A DNA stretch of 64,000 bases, from contig CM057825.1 of assembly GCA_030068075.1 (NCBI GenBank), positions 80,057,123 through 80,121,122 of the forward strand, given 5' to 3'. This document shows, piece after piece, positions 11,716 through 22,589 of the stretch. The stretch is from Paguma larvata (Eukaryota; Chordata; Mammalia; Carnivora; Viverridae). Position 1 is the stretch's first letter; each line of letters opens with the position of its first letter. The notes under the pieces are model-generated. The model had not been told where the DNA came from. It made no database searches and saw nothing but the letters and a program-made list of their open reading frames with translations. The position numbers and the translations under genes were made by a program.

Positions 11716-13305
11716 AGTTATATTGCTGTGGTTAAAGAAAAACAAGACAGGATATGATAAGTGGATGAGTTAAAAAAGAAAATATTAGGGAAAAATTGAC
11801 AAAAATAGGCTGGTTATGGAGAAGCAGTGTTTATGGAAACTACTCCTACTAATTTAGCAATAGTCAATTTTAAGTATTTTCTTAAAATAGTTAAGTGGAT
11901 TATATCAAACTAAGAAAAGATTTAAATCACGATTAAAGTATAATTCTAAGAAAACACGTTTTAGAAACAATCACTAAAAGTACGCAGAGGGCCATAAGAA
12001 CTTCCTACCCCCGAGAGCTGTTCTACTAGACTGGTTTGCTAAAGGAAGCAGTGGAAACTATTTCTTTAAACAGCCATAGGAACAGAAGGCATACATTGCC
12101 AGCAGTTCAGAATGGGTTAGGTGTGTCTCTGCCAGAAGGCAGGCGGTGGATAGCCCCTCTTGGTTCTGTAAGCCCAGTGACTGCATAATAATGCTATTCT
12201 TACAACTGTGAGGCAAGGGCAACACAGCTGTTTTTTCTTTTCTTTGGTGATCAGGATTTGCTGTCCAAAAAGTTGCAGAATAATTTGAATGTAATTAGAT
12301 GAAATTTTCCCCAACAGAAAACCAAGAATTAATTCTGACTCTAGTTACTGAAAGAAAACTCAGAAGCTCTACACCAGGCTTTTTAAACATTTATGTCCTC
12401 CTTTACTTAGAAAGTGTTCCTCTACGTACAACTTAAAAAGCAGACTCGTTTGCTAGATGACCTCAGGCCTATGAGTTGAATTAGTACTAAATAAAAAATT
12501 CTGAGCATATCTACAGTTTGTTTGTACAGAATCCTTTGAAAAATTCAATTTTAGTGCATTCTACTTAAATTTTTTATGAGTTTATTTTTATTTCATTTTA
12601 TATTCATCTACTTAAGGTTTTATATTTCACGAAGGTGGCAAAGGCAGATTCCTTATATTTAAAATTTTTTTCTTTAAAATGCAGTCATTTCTCTCCAAGG
12701 AAACTTTCCCTTTAACTGGTAATGTAATTAATTTTAATTTTGAAGACGGCACTGTGGTCCACAAACCTTGGCTGACTACTCTTCTAAGAGCAGTAAGAGC
12801 TGCTGAGAAAGGAACTAAAAGTTCCATGAGTTCTTTTGATGTAGGATTCTCACAAAATATAAAGCTGTGAGGAATGTAAAGGGATGACTTCCCAAGATTT
12901 TGGAGCACTTCAGAATAGTTGTTAAAAATAAGTAAGAAAAAATGCTAGAATTAAACAAAAAAATTTCCTAAATGTATGGATCATTCCAACCAAATAAAAA
13001 ATAATAATAATCCCCCAAACTACTGAATATTTGTAGTTAGATGATAGATGTGTCCAAGATGTATACAAACAGCACCGTTTTCAAACATGGGTACTTAATT
13101 CCTGTTACTTATATTTTTATTTCATATCAGGGATAATGCAGCTCTATACTATGGAATACAAAATGCAAAACTAGCTTAATGTAATTTTTGATATGCAATA
13201 ATGCTCAGGAAAAAATGAAAAAAAAGAAGAGAGAAAGAGCTTAACTATAGAGAAATAGCTATATTAGCTACGCTTCATATATAAAATTGCTATATTAAAG
13301 AACAC
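11716..13305. other. Mostly unique interval
   Basis: No repeat I can name and no recognised gene. A short stretch at about 12640-12870 is open on both strands (63 codons plus, 93 codons minus) and is locally less AT-rich. No product is recognisable. The rest is AT-rich without clear structure. Confidence 0.45.
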
Positions 13306-13543
13306 TTTATTTTTTCATTAAAATGCAAAATACTACTACTTGTGTCTACATACTTAACAACAGAAAGCTCATAGTATAAATATTTCATTGCTTGCCTCCA
13401 ACAAATTGTTGACATCCTTTGTGGCCATCTGCCAAGGTAGTCATTCCTTTGTGTGTGATGGAATTAGAGAAGTATCAGTGTTCTATGGATTGATGGAAGA
13501 AAATATTCTGTGCTCTTGGCTTCTGGTATTTATTTCCTTGGTC
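13306..13543 (-). other. Candidate 3'-terminal exon (unproven), minus strand
   Basis: On the minus strand a strong acceptor (TTGTTTCCTTTTTAACAG) ends at 13544. It is followed by a 22-codon open frame beginning DQGNKYQKPR and stopping at TGA 13475-13477. A canonical AATAAA lies at 13306-13311, about 165 bases past the stop, with GT-rich text just beyond. No repeat covers it. I do not recognise the peptide, and the alternative frame (start TKEINTRSQE) is open for a similar length. Motifs of this kind occur by chance in AT-rich DNA. Confidence 0.2.
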
Positions 13544-13712
13544 CTGTTAAAAAGGAAACAAGCGTGAATTTACCATTTTTGAAGAGATAGCCTGTTATTC
13601 TATATTTCTTTAGATTCACATTTAAGGACATTTTGAGATGTTTACGAGTTCTCATTAACAATCATAGAATTTTAGCCTTATACACAAGACTTGCTAAATT
13701 TATGACTGCAAG

Positions 13713-13928
13713 TGGGGCGCATGGGTGGTTCAGTTGGTTAAGCGGCCAACTACAGTTCGGGTCATGATCTCATGGTCTGTGAGTTCGAGCCCCGCGTCAG
13801 GCTCTGTGCTGACGGCTCAGAGCCTAGAGCCTGCTTCAGATTCTGTATCTCCCTCTCTTTCTGCCCCTGCTCATACTCTGTCTCTATGTCTCTCAAAAAT
13901 AAATAAACATTAAAAAAAATTTTTTTTT
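13713..13928 (+). mobile_element. Young CAN-SINE, plus strand, with 17-bp TSD
   Basis: Nearly consensus feliform SINE: head GGGGCGCATGGGTGGTTCAG, B box GTGAGTTCGAGCCCCGC, CT-rich body, AAAAATAAATAAACATT tail. The perfect duplication AAATTTATGACTGCAAG flanks it at 13696-13712 and 13929-13945. The low divergence and intact duplication suggest a recent insertion. Confidence 0.96.
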
Positions 13929-13979
13929 AAATTTATGACTGCAAGCAAGAAAGAGCTAGGTCGATCAGATGATTCAATC

Positions 13980-14107
13980 CCCATACTTTGCACTATAGGG
14001 AACTGAAATTCAAGAGGTTAAACAACTCAATGAAAGTTAGCACCAATTAGTGGCAGAGCTAGTATGAGAAAACAGTTCTTATTACTCCAAGTTTAAGACT
14101 CTTTCTT
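13980..14107 (+). repeat. MIR-like ancient SINE fragment
   Basis: Contains CACTATAGGGAACTGAAATT, CAAGAGGTTAAACAACTCAA, TAGTGGCAGAGCTAGTATGA and AAGTTTAAGACTCTTTCTTC, which match the order of the MIR 3' half. Upstream text at 13655-13712 (ATCATAGAATTTTAGCC) may belong to the same relic, split by the SINE. Confidence 0.55.
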
Positions 14108-14499
14108 CTGGTTGTCTCTCAGCAAGTAGAAGAGAATAATCTTTGGAAGAGGAAGGGAGATCGAGAAAAGCATTATCATGACTAAGCTAATTTCTTATGC
14201 TTACAGAAAATTCTAGAAACAACAACAAAAAATACAATAGTTTGATAATATTTAGATAAATTCATAGCACAGCATTTGCTCAAAGAAATATTTTATTAGA
14301 GTATGACTAAGATATTATTTTATTAATAAATTAAATTTTACCATTAAATTTCTGAATGTCCCACAGAGCCAGGGTCCTTTATTTTTTCAAATCCTTACTA
14401 CTACAACAATCTATCATCCACACAGCAAAATAATGATATTTTTATTAATCATGGAGAAAAAGAGCGACATTTTTAAAAAGAAAACTGTATTTTAGATAC

Positions 14500-15180
14500 T
14501 ACCTTGATCAAAACCCTCCAAAGATTTCCCATAACAGTTGTGATAAAGTCTTATCCTGAGCTACATGATTTGCCCCCTGTTTACCTGTCAGCCTATCTCA
14601 TAACTCTCTTCTTGCTTGGTATTCTACAACCTTAGTGGCTTTCTTGTTCTTCCTCAAATATACTAAGCACAGTTTTGGTTTATGTTTTTGACCTTGATCT
14701 TCCCTCAGACTGGAACACTTTTCCCCAGACAGTCACGCGTTTATTCCCAGTAACCGAAACACTTTCTTTTCTCTCGAGAGCTCGATTGCATGTTTCAAGA
14801 ATCTGCTTAAACGTCACCTTCCAGGGCACCTAGGTGGCTCAGTCTGTTGAGCATTGGACTCTTGATTTTGGTGCAGGTTGTGCGATTGAGCCCCATGTTG
14901 AGCTCAGCGCCGAGCACAGAGCCTGCTTAAGATTCTCTCTCTCCCTCTGCCGCTCTACTTGGCTTGCACTCTCTTTCTCTCTCTCAAAAAAAAAAAAAAA
15001 AAAGAAAAAAAAAGAAAAAAAAAGTGACCCTCCAAAGACGCCTTCTCTTAATACTCCAGTCAAGTAACCTCCAATACTCAACCCTCCAACCCAATAGGAC
15101 CCCACATTCTTTATACCTATATCTGCTTCATTTTCATTCACGGTATTTATAATTTGTAGATGTTATATAGCCCAACACAA
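14500..15180 (+). mobile_element. L2 LINE fragment, split by a SINE
   Basis: The order AAACCCTCCAAAGATTTCCC, TGATTTGCCCCCTGTTTACC, CCTCAGACTGGAACACTTTT, GCTTAAACGTCACCTTCC and then ACGCCTTCTCT follows the L2 ORF2 C-terminal end and 3' UTR. The CAN-SINE at 14824-15024 interrupts it; joining the flanks restores the L2 order. Confidence 0.7.
14824..15024 (+). mobile_element. CAN-SINE, plus strand, older subfamily
   Basis: Head GGGCACCTAGGTGGCTCAGT, a divergent tRNA part (GATTGAGCCCCATG), CT-rich body and a long A tail with G interruptions at 14987-15024. Flanks GTCACCTTCCA and GTGACCCTCCA look like an imperfect 11-bp target-site duplication. Open frames running through the tail on both strands are artefacts of low complexity. 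Confidence 0.9.
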
Positions 15181-15189
15181 TCCTTACAG

Positions 15190-16340
15190 GGACCAGATGT
15201 GTTTTGGAATTAAGTATTATTTGAGGTTTTAAAGGTAATATGATACATGTATTGTAATTAGGTAACATGTTCCTCCTTCTTCTGTATCTGAGAAGTCTAG
15301 TAGGTTAATATATCTATAGCAAGCATATTCATTCTAAGTGGGATTTTAAAAAAGACAATAGTCTCATATGAGTTTTACTAGTAAATGAGTTAAGATTATG
15401 TCAGGTTTTACCACAATATGAATTACAAACACCTTCAGTTTCAGAGCTTTTTGATTTTGGAATTGCACATAAGAGATTGTGCAATATAAGGATATATTAA
15501 TCCTACATATTAATTTGTTTGTTTATTGCATCTCTTGTATGTTTGTATTCTATGAAACACAAAGGAATGACCACCTGATATGATCACGAGATCAGAGATT
15601 TTTTTTTTCTGGTTGTATGTCCAGTGCCTAACAGATAAATACTCAGTTTTTAGGTAAGTGGATAAATTATGGTTTCTATAAGGACTAGTTGGTTTTGCTT
15701 TTTTACATTATAACTAAATCCTAACCTATAAGAATATATTTCTTCTCAATTGAAAGAATAGTAAAAAAATATATTTTAAAAGCTTCTTAAAATTATTTCT
15801 CCTTTTAAGTTTCACTAGAAGAAAAAATATGATAAGTGGCATTTCAGTAAAACTATAGGAAACTACACCTGCGTTGTGTGATACAGTGACAAGAGTTTTC
15901 AACTAGAATTCTAGGGATCTATATTGGATCCTCCTTGCATTTCCATTTTCTGTTTGATTTCTTATCTATATTTATCATTCATCCATCCATCCTTATCCAT
16001 CTAGCTCTTTCTCTTTCATTTAAGTATCTCACCATTCTTGGCTGAATGCATTATCTGTGAAACAAGAGGACAGAACTCAGTGGTCTTTAGTAGTTCTATG
16101 ATTCTACTAACAGTTAAATAATTGAGCTAGTAATCACTCTGACTATCCTAGAAGTTGACTGACCAGTCTGAAAGACACATAATCTTGCTCATCTAATCAC
16201 AATAACAAAAATAGAAACCAGTTTTAAATTAAATTTTAGCATGTCCACTCAATGCCAACGAAATTCCATTTGTGTCAAATACATTTTATGTCACATATAC
16301 ACAATCCTGAGCTTTTGTGCGAGTTTCTTCATAAGAGTAT
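15190..16340. other. Unique interval with faint old repeat text
   Basis: No gene. The stretch at about 15610-15665 (GTCCAGTGCCTAACAGATAA) resembles an L2 3' end, and 15975-16000 holds a short CATC repeat. The remainder shows no structure that I recognise. Confidence 0.45.
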
Positions 16341-16342
16341 GC

Positions 16343-16447
16343 CCAATAATAGCAAGTATTTATTGAGCATTTACTCTGTGCCAGGCATTATTCTAAGCTC
16401 TTTACCACTTACAATAATTCCATCAGATAGGAAGTAATATTATCCCC
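16343..16447 (+). repeat. MIR 5' half
   Basis: AATAGCAAGTATTTATTGAG, CATTTACTCTGTGCCAGGCA and TTCTAAGCTCTTTACCACTT are diagnostic MIR text. The element stops abruptly at TTATCCCC near 16447 and its 3' half resumes near 16870, so a later insertion lies between. Confidence 0.82.
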
Positions 16448-16869
16448 TGTAGATAATATTGGATAATTCCTCCCTTTCTCTAGTATACCTCCATGGAAGG
16501 TATATGTGTACCTCTCTGCTCTTTGACTTTGGGCACGGCCATGTGACTTGCTTTGACCAATGGGATAATAGTAGACATCATGCAAACAGAGCCTTGAAAT
16601 ATGCTCGTACAGTTGCACTTCTTCCACTGTTATCTTGATTTTCACTCTGAGACGAAAATGCTTTAGTTAGCTCCAAGGAAGATGAGTGACATATGGCTCA
16701 GACTGAGACCCATCCTCCACTTGGAACCATGTCCACCTGAGCCTAGCCTGGATCATACCTACTTCAAATTACTCACAGTCTCCTGAGCAAAAACTAAAAG
16801 CTTATTGTGGTATGCCAGTGAGATATTATGATGTGTACTACAGCAAAAGCTCACTGATAAACTGTTTTT
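16448..16869. mobile_element. Ancient interspersed repeat inserted in MIR (family uncertain)
   Basis: This block separates two halves of one MIR. It contains GGCCATGTGACTTGCTTTGA and CCAATGGGATAATAGTAGAC, text I associate with an old mammalian LTR-type interspersed repeat, but I cannot name the family. The right side (ATTGTGGTATGCCAGTGAGA) fits the end of such an element. Confidence 0.5.
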
Positions 16870-17002
16870 TTACAGACAATAAAAATGAGGGGTAGAGACT
16901 AACTTGTCCAAGCTTTTATAGTTACTGAAGTGATATGAGAGATGAAGCTATGTAAATCTTGCTCAAGGGTCCATACTCTTAACACCTACGCTATAGTGCC
17001 AC
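16870..17002 (+). repeat. MIR 3' half
   Basis: ACAGACAATAAAAATGAGGG, AACTTGTCCAAGCTTTTATA and ACTCTTAACACCTACGCTAT follow the MIR 3' order and complete the MIR that begins at 16343. Confidence 0.7.
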
Positions 17003-18344
17003 TATATTATACTGGCTGTATTATGTGACATTAAGCCATTTGTTAATATAGCAGTAGGTGATTTGGCATGTATTAAAATTTGTAATTATAAAGGTAGTCT
17101 GATTGACAATAGACGAAGTTGTCTTGCAGTAAAATATTTCTTCTTAAAAAATTAGTAAGCACAAAAAATGTACTATTTCCTAGAAGCAGATTAATAAGTC
17201 AACATATATATCTCCTGAGATGGCTTTCCAGCTCATCCTGCTACCATACAATGGACCTTAGTGCTGATATCTCTACTACATGACTCCAACCTCTGACCTT
17301 GGCTAATTCAGGCATGCATCTGTGATCCAAGCTGGATTAGTCCGATTTCTCTTCCAGTGTTCTAATATCTGGACACATGACTGGGAGCCACCATCAATGG
17401 CCCTATTCTGGAGAAAGCTGAAATCACCAGAGCTATGCCTGTTACTTTCTTTCCTACCGGTCAATTCCATGACAGTACCTTCTTAGAAAACTGCACTTTT
17501 CGAATAAGCTTACTAAAACCTATTTCCCTTGTTATAACCAAAAGAAATTTAACAGAATAGATTTTTTAAAAAATCCATTGTTTTTATCATAATTTAAAAG
17601 TGCAGAGTAAAGATTTCTTAATAAGAGACCAACTAAAGCTTGCAATTATTTTACATTTTATTAATTTTGCAATTTATAGTTATGGATTGTGTGTTTCCTG
17701 ATAACCAGATAAAAATCCTTGCATATTTAAAGACCCGTGGGCTATGTGTGAATAGAACTATATATCAGTAAAGATGAATAAAGTCAATCTTTCTTTGCAA
17801 TCCTATGCATTTTGTTTTATGTACTTAAAAATATTGTTTATATTGAGCTTTCCACATCCCTTTTGATAAGAAAAAATCAAGTAAACATATGGATTATCTG
17901 AATTACTAATTCAACTCAGAAACTACGAATGAGACTCAAACATATTCCAGACATTGTTTTGAGTCCTGGGGATATGAGGACAAAATGGTCTCTGCTCTCA
18001 CAAAATAGTGATAAGAAAGAATACGTGGAATATAATTTGAACATTTCATGGTACTATTAGTAATGAACCTGAAAGATCTATATAGTTAAAAGATAAAAGT
18101 AGCTTAAAAGTGTGAGAATACGGAGGCAAAATGACTGGAGAAACTTATGTGCAATCCTTAATCTATTCCTAATCTTTAAAAGGTGCTTTATCAGCACAGG
18201 GAGCTCTGCCAGAAATCATATGTCAGAGCACATAAAAAGTGCGACCACTACCACAATGGCATATTTATGTTACATTTTTTACTTTACCAGTGATTTTCAT
18301 ATGTCAGTGATTTCATATATTACCATATGACCTGTGACTACTTC
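17003..18344. other. Unique interval with faint ancient repeats
   Basis: No gene. Around 17940-18010 (CATATTCCAGACATTGTTTT, GAGTCCTGGGGATATGAGGA) an old SINE- or LINE-like relic is likely. 17215-17460 is less AT-rich and might be a diverged transposable element, without clear identity. Confidence 0.4.
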
Positions 18345-18480
18345 CTCAAGATGAAACAGGTGAGAAAAGGGAGCCTCAGATGTTTGAGAAACTTGACCAT
18401 GTTAGGTAGTGGCTGAATGAGGGCTACAGTCTGATTTCTAAGCCCCCCCGACTTTTATTTCCATTATATCACACTACATC
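18345..18480 (+). repeat. MIR-like fragment
   Basis: GAAACAGGTGAGAAAAGGGAGCC, GAGAAACTTGACCATGTTAG and TCTGATTTCTAAGCCC match the MIR 3' half in order. Diverged. Confidence 0.5.
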
Positions 18481-18748
18481 ATTTTTACCAAAGACAATTA
18501 GTTTCACAGCAGGCAGTGATGAAATTTTTTTATTTACTTCCATGAGATACTTGTGAAGTAGGACTAAGAAGCAACATTACTGGAGTCACACAGAAGCTGC
18601 TGGCTACAAATTGAACATCTTTTGTCATCAGGCATATGCTCAAATTACTAAGAACTTTGGAATGGTGTGAAAGACTTGGTAGTGGAGGAGTTTAAGAAAG
18701 CATTACTTAAAGCAGATTTTTTCAACTGGTGGATTTAACCATTTAGAG

Positions 18749-19059
18749 CAGAGTCTGGTAAACTATAGCCCAGAAAACAAATTTGGTCTGACACCTGTTT
18801 TTGTATGACCTGCGAGCCAAGAATGGTATTTACATTTCTAAATGGTCTAAAAGCATCAAAAAAACTTCTATGACATCTGAAAATTATATAAAATTCAAAT
18901 TTCAGTGCCCATAACTACAGTTGAAACACAGCCATACTCATTTGTTAATGTATTGCTTAACGCTCCGTCACACCTTAACAGCAGAGTTGAGTAGTGCCGG
19001 AGGCATGCTGGACTGTGAAGCCTAAATATCCTCTCACAGAAAAAATCTGGTGACTCCTG
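18749..19059. mobile_element. hAT-type nonautonomous DNA transposon relic
   Basis: Starts CAGAGTCTGGTAAACTATAG and ends AAAAATCTGGTGACTCCTG, imperfect terminal inverted repeats. The interior has CCTGTTTTTGTATGACCTGC, AACACAGCCATACTCATTTG, CAGAGTTGAGTAGTGCCGG and GTGAAGCCTAAATATCC, the order of a common mammalian hAT family. A second copy in the same orientation is at 41692-41902. The subfamily is not named. Confidence 0.75.
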
Positions 19060-19604
19060 ACCTAGAAGATCACAGTTTTCCAAGGAGTTCATAATGCTAA
19101 AGGCAGTAATGACATCTATTTAAACTTGTAATAAAAAAAACAGTAACTGCATAGTTAAATATTTCTTCCTCTTAAGAGCATCCAAGACAGATAAGTGAAT
19201 GACTATCCAAGGGACCTTAGAAGCATGCTTCTCTCTAAGCCACTAGGCTGTTCATGTGGATGAATTCCTAGATATCATGGTGTCTGTGATTATTATAGAA
19301 GTTTAAAATGTTTAGCTCTCAGGACTGCCTTTTGAAACTTATTGTCACATAGATTGATGATGAAAGGTAGCAAGCACATAGAACTTTTGGTGACATATAA
19401 TTAATAAGAAGCATAAAAGGTAGAGGAGAGGCTGTAAATTTGCCTACAAAGCCTGTAAATTTGCCTTCAGACAACCAGCATCAAATCTGTAAGTTGTCTT
19501 TATCTAATCAAAAGGAACTCCTAGAAGTCTCAAATACTTTTTAAAAAGTCAAAATTAAAAGAATATGATAATATGATCCTATCCCAAATTTTCTTGAGCG
19601 AAAT
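19060..19604. other. Unique interval
   Basis: AT-rich, without recognised repeat or gene. Confidence 0.45.
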
Positions 19605-19686
19605 AGTTTTAAGTTTATTTTTTAATTTTGAGAGAGAGATAGAAAGAGTGTTGATGCATGTAAGAGGGGGAGGGGCAAAGGGGCGG

Positions 19687-19722
<36 letters not shown>

Positions 19723-19850
19723 CCCAAGCACGCACTACACTGTCAGAGTGGAGCCTGATGTCAGGCTCGAACTCACAAAACGTGAGATTGTGATCTCAGC
19801 TGAAGTTAAGAGTGGGATGCTTAACCGACTGAGCCACCAAGGCACTCCCC
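19605..19850 (-). mobile_element. CAN-SINE, minus strand, with (GA)n expansion
   Basis: Left end TTTAAGTTTATTTTTTAATT followed by a purine-rich body containing a long GA run at 19689-19719. The right end has TTAACCGACTGAGCCACC. The open frames crossing the GA run are low-complexity artefacts. An older minus-strand SINE fragment follows immediately. Confidence 0.9.
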
Positions 19851-19854
19851 TCAC

Positions 19855-19984
19855 CAATTTTTTCTAAGTAGGCTTCCAGCTCAGTATGGAGCCCAACATG
19901 GGCTCAAACTCACAACCCTGAGATCAAGACCCAGCTGAGATCAAGAGTCTAATCTTCAACTAACTGAGACATCCAGGTACCCCT
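19855..19984 (-). mobile_element. Older CAN-SINE fragment, minus strand
   Basis: CTCAGTATGGAGCCCAACAT, GGGCTCAAACTCACAACCCT and CTAACTGAGACATCCAGGTA are an eroded tRNA-Lys SINE head and body in reverse orientation, lacking most of the CT-rich body. It abuts the SINE at 19605-19850, so the younger copy probably landed in or near its tail. Confidence 0.82.
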
Positions 19985-20326
19985 AAATTTTCTTATTTAG
20001 AAATTAAAAACAGCTCATTTCAAAAGCACGGAAGATAAAGAACACCAAAAGATGAGATCATAAAAGCAGTTTGGTACCTACTTTTGATGCTGTAACTTAA
20101 GAGTTACTTTTCAACATACATTTAAAACCTCATTTGGTCACAAAGTCAAGTATTATTTGAAATGTCGTAATTTTCGATTTACTATTGTTCACTTTTGTGA
20201 AATCATTTTCTTTCCATGTAATTAAAAGTATATTAAATGAGCAGGTCACTTACTAGCAGTGAAACCATTTGAGTGTCTTTATTATGTGTACTAAATACTA
20301 GTTTACATTTAAAATAAATTTTGATT

Positions 20327-20530
20327 GGGGCATCTAGGTGCCTCAGTAGGTTGAGGATCTGCCTCTTGATTTCGATTCAGATCATGACACCAGGGTTGGG
20401 GATTTGAGCCCTGCATTGGGCTCTGAGGGTGGAGCCTGCTTGAGATTCTCTCTCTCTTCCCACCCCTTCCCTACTTGTATGCACGCTCTCTCTTTCTCAA
20501 ATAAATAAGTAAAATAAATAAATAAATAAA
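20327..20530 (+). mobile_element. CAN-SINE, plus strand
   Basis: Head GGGGCATCTAGGTGCCTCAG, tRNA part ending GGATTTGAGCCCTGC, CT-rich body and a tail of AAATAAATAAGTAAAATAAA. AAAATAAATTTTGATT before it and AATAAATTTTATGAT after it suggest a partly decayed duplication. Confidence 0.9.
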
Positions 20531-20820
20531 TTTTATGATAGAATTTTTAACAATACAGTTTAAGTGATAATGTTTATTTACTCTACTCATTCACTCATTA
20601 TTTCTTCAGCAAACAGATGAGTATAAACTCTTTGCCAGCTACTCTAGAAAAAAGTCAAGAAATAAATGACAGTTCTTGCTTTCAAGGAATTTACAGGTCA
20701 GTGGCTGGAAAAGAGACAAGTATACAGAATGTTAAAATACAATTTGATTAAAATTCTCTAATTGATGTAAGGTAAACTACTGATAGATGTAAAAAAACTG
20801 CTATATTATAATCTAGAACA

Positions 20821-21426
20821 AAAATGAACTTGCTTCCCCACATGGCATAGTTGTTAACATCACTGAGTTGAACTTGCTGCAGCTAGAAACGCTCAAGAAC
20901 CAGCTGGACCAGGAAGTGGAGTTCTTGTCCATATCCAACGCCCAGGTCAAGGTGCTATGGACCAAGTATGTGGAAGCCACAAGACGAACAAGAACAATGA
21001 GGGAAAAGAACTACTCAGCCCACTGATGAGTCCTATGTATGCCCCTGGGAAACTACGTAATATGGAACACGTACTCATTGACGTGGGAACAGGTTACTAT
21101 GTAAAAAAGACAAATGAAGATGACAAGGACTTTTTTAAGAGGAAGACAGATTCTTTCACCAAGCAAATGGAGAAAACGCAGCCAACTCTGCAGGAGAAGC
21201 GTACCATGAAACAGGCTGTCATGGAGATGATGAGCCGAAGATTCAGCGGCTCACCGCCCTGGGGACAATCAGGCTATTGCCAAAGCCTGAGAGTTGGTTT
21301 CAGAAATGGGGCAGAGGGATCCTGCTTAAGAGTCTGGGACTTTGTGGGCACTGCTTTCCGGGGTCAGGGAAGAGAAGGGTCTTATATTTAATGCTAATAA
21401 ATGTGCCAGTTGGGGGAAAATGAACT
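20821..21426 (+). pseudogene. PFDN5: PFDN5 processed pseudogene (prefoldin subunit 5)
   Basis: An intronless, damaged copy of the mRNA for prefoldin subunit 5, part of the cytosolic prefoldin chaperone complex that passes unfolded actin and tubulin to the CCT chaperonin. The former start codon is at 20842 and the former stop at 21288-21290. Readable matches include [42 protein letters not shown] and [10 protein letters not shown], in the normal order and joined without introns. A stop replaces the third codon, and at least two single-base frameshifts follow (one near the start, one near the 3' end). The 3' UTR with TAATAAA is kept to about 21410. AAAATGAACT occurs at 20821-20830 and 21417-21426 as the likely target-site duplication, and the A tail has almost vanished. 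A 144-codon frame at 20957-21391 covers only the middle and is not functional. Confidence 0.93.
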
Positions 21427-21909
21427 CAGTTCTTAGAGCTGAAAACAGAAAAGGGAGAATGAATTAAGAGATTTTAATAAGATAGAATCCACTGGGCATA
21501 CTGACCAATTAGATGAGGAAAGTAAGACAAAGATTTAAAATTATTGCCAATATGAGTGTCCTTTATTCAGACATATGTAGAGAAGGAAAGAAGGGTCTAG
21601 TGAATGCTACCTAGAAAAAAGGATAAATTGAATATTCCCTAAAGATGACCAAATTCTCCTTGCCTCTTAATTTCCAGAGGGATTACACAATTCCTCATCA
21701 ATACTTTTTGGAGTCAGATGTGTTTTGGAATTAAGAATTTTGTAGAATTTTGAACTGCAAGCTTAAATCCTTTAGAACTATTAAATAGAATTACAAAAGC
21801 CTTTTTTAAAACACAAATTTTTAGGGTCTAAAACGTACATCAAAGACTGATCAGTACTAAATCATAATTTCAGGTTTCTTGTCACTGAAGATTAGTAAGT
21901 TACTCAAAA
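21427..21909. other. Unique interval
   Basis: No recognised repeat or gene. AT-rich, with short frames only. Confidence 0.45.
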
Positions 21910-22585
21910 AGAATGGACTCTCACAAACTGATAAATAGATACACAAAATGTAGCATAATCCATATGTTGGGATGTTATTTGGCCATAAAAAGGAATGAAA
22001 TTCTGACACATGCTACGAGATGGGTGAACCTTGAAAACATTATGCTAAGTGAAAGTCAGACAAATATCCACACACTGCATGATTCTATGTATATGAAATG
22101 TCCAGAATAGGGAAATCTGCAATGATAAAAAGATTAGTGGTTGCCATGGACTTGGAGTATAGGGGAATGGAGACTGACCGCTTTTAAATTTTTTTTTTTT
22201 TTCTGAGAGACATAGAGACAGAGAGTGAGCAAGGGAAGGGCAGAGAGAGGGAGATACAGAATTTGAAGCAAGCTCCAGGCTCTGAGCCATCAGCACAGAG
22301 CCCGACGCAGGGCCCAAACTCACAGACTGTGAGATCATGACCTGAGCCGAAGTTGGCCGCTCAACCGACTGAGCCACCCAGGTGTCCCTGACTGCTTTTA
22401 AAAGGTGTAGGGTTTCTTTCTGGGGTGATGAAAATGTTCTGAAAGTAGGTAGTGATTGATGTACAACATTGTAAATACACTAAAAAGAACTGAATTGTAT
22501 AATTTAAATTTGTATAACTTAATTTGTGCAGTGTATGAATTGAATCTCAATAATGCTGTCACTAAATTTTTTTAAAAAAAGAATG
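21910..22585 (+). mobile_element. L1 3' end (older family), plus strand, split by a SINE
   Basis: Begins with the ORF2 C-terminal region (GGCCATAAAAAGGAATGAAA, TTGAAAACATTATGCTAAGT) and runs through a 3' UTR (TTAGTGGTTGCCATGGACTT, TTTCTTTCTGGGGTGATGAA) to an A-rich end near 22580. The SINE at 22189-22388 is nested inside it. Confidence 0.8.
22189..22388 (-). mobile_element. CAN-SINE, minus strand, with 14-bp TSD
   Basis: T-rich left end, GACAGAGAGTGAGCAAGGG body, and right end CTGAGCCACCCAGGTGTCCC. TGACCGCTTTTAAA (22175-22188) and TGACTGCTTTTAAA (22389-22402) flank it with a single mismatch. The insertion sits within the 3' UTR of an older L1. Confidence 0.95.
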
Positions 22586-22589
22586 AATT

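Noticed and set aside
13713..13928. tRNA gene calls within CAN-SINEs
   Set aside because: The A and B boxes come from the tRNA-Lys ancestry of the SINE. No copy has an intact tRNA cloverleaf or 3' end.
14834..15152. Overlapping 60-100 codon frames across the A-rich SINE tail
   Set aside because: They are translations of the SINE and its poly-A/CT tracts on both strands, with runs of lysine or phenylalanine.
20957..21391. A functional PFDN5-like gene from the 144-codon frame
   Set aside because: The normal start region carries a stop and a frameshift, the C-terminus is frameshifted, and the copy is intronless with a target-site duplication, so it is a processed pseudogene.
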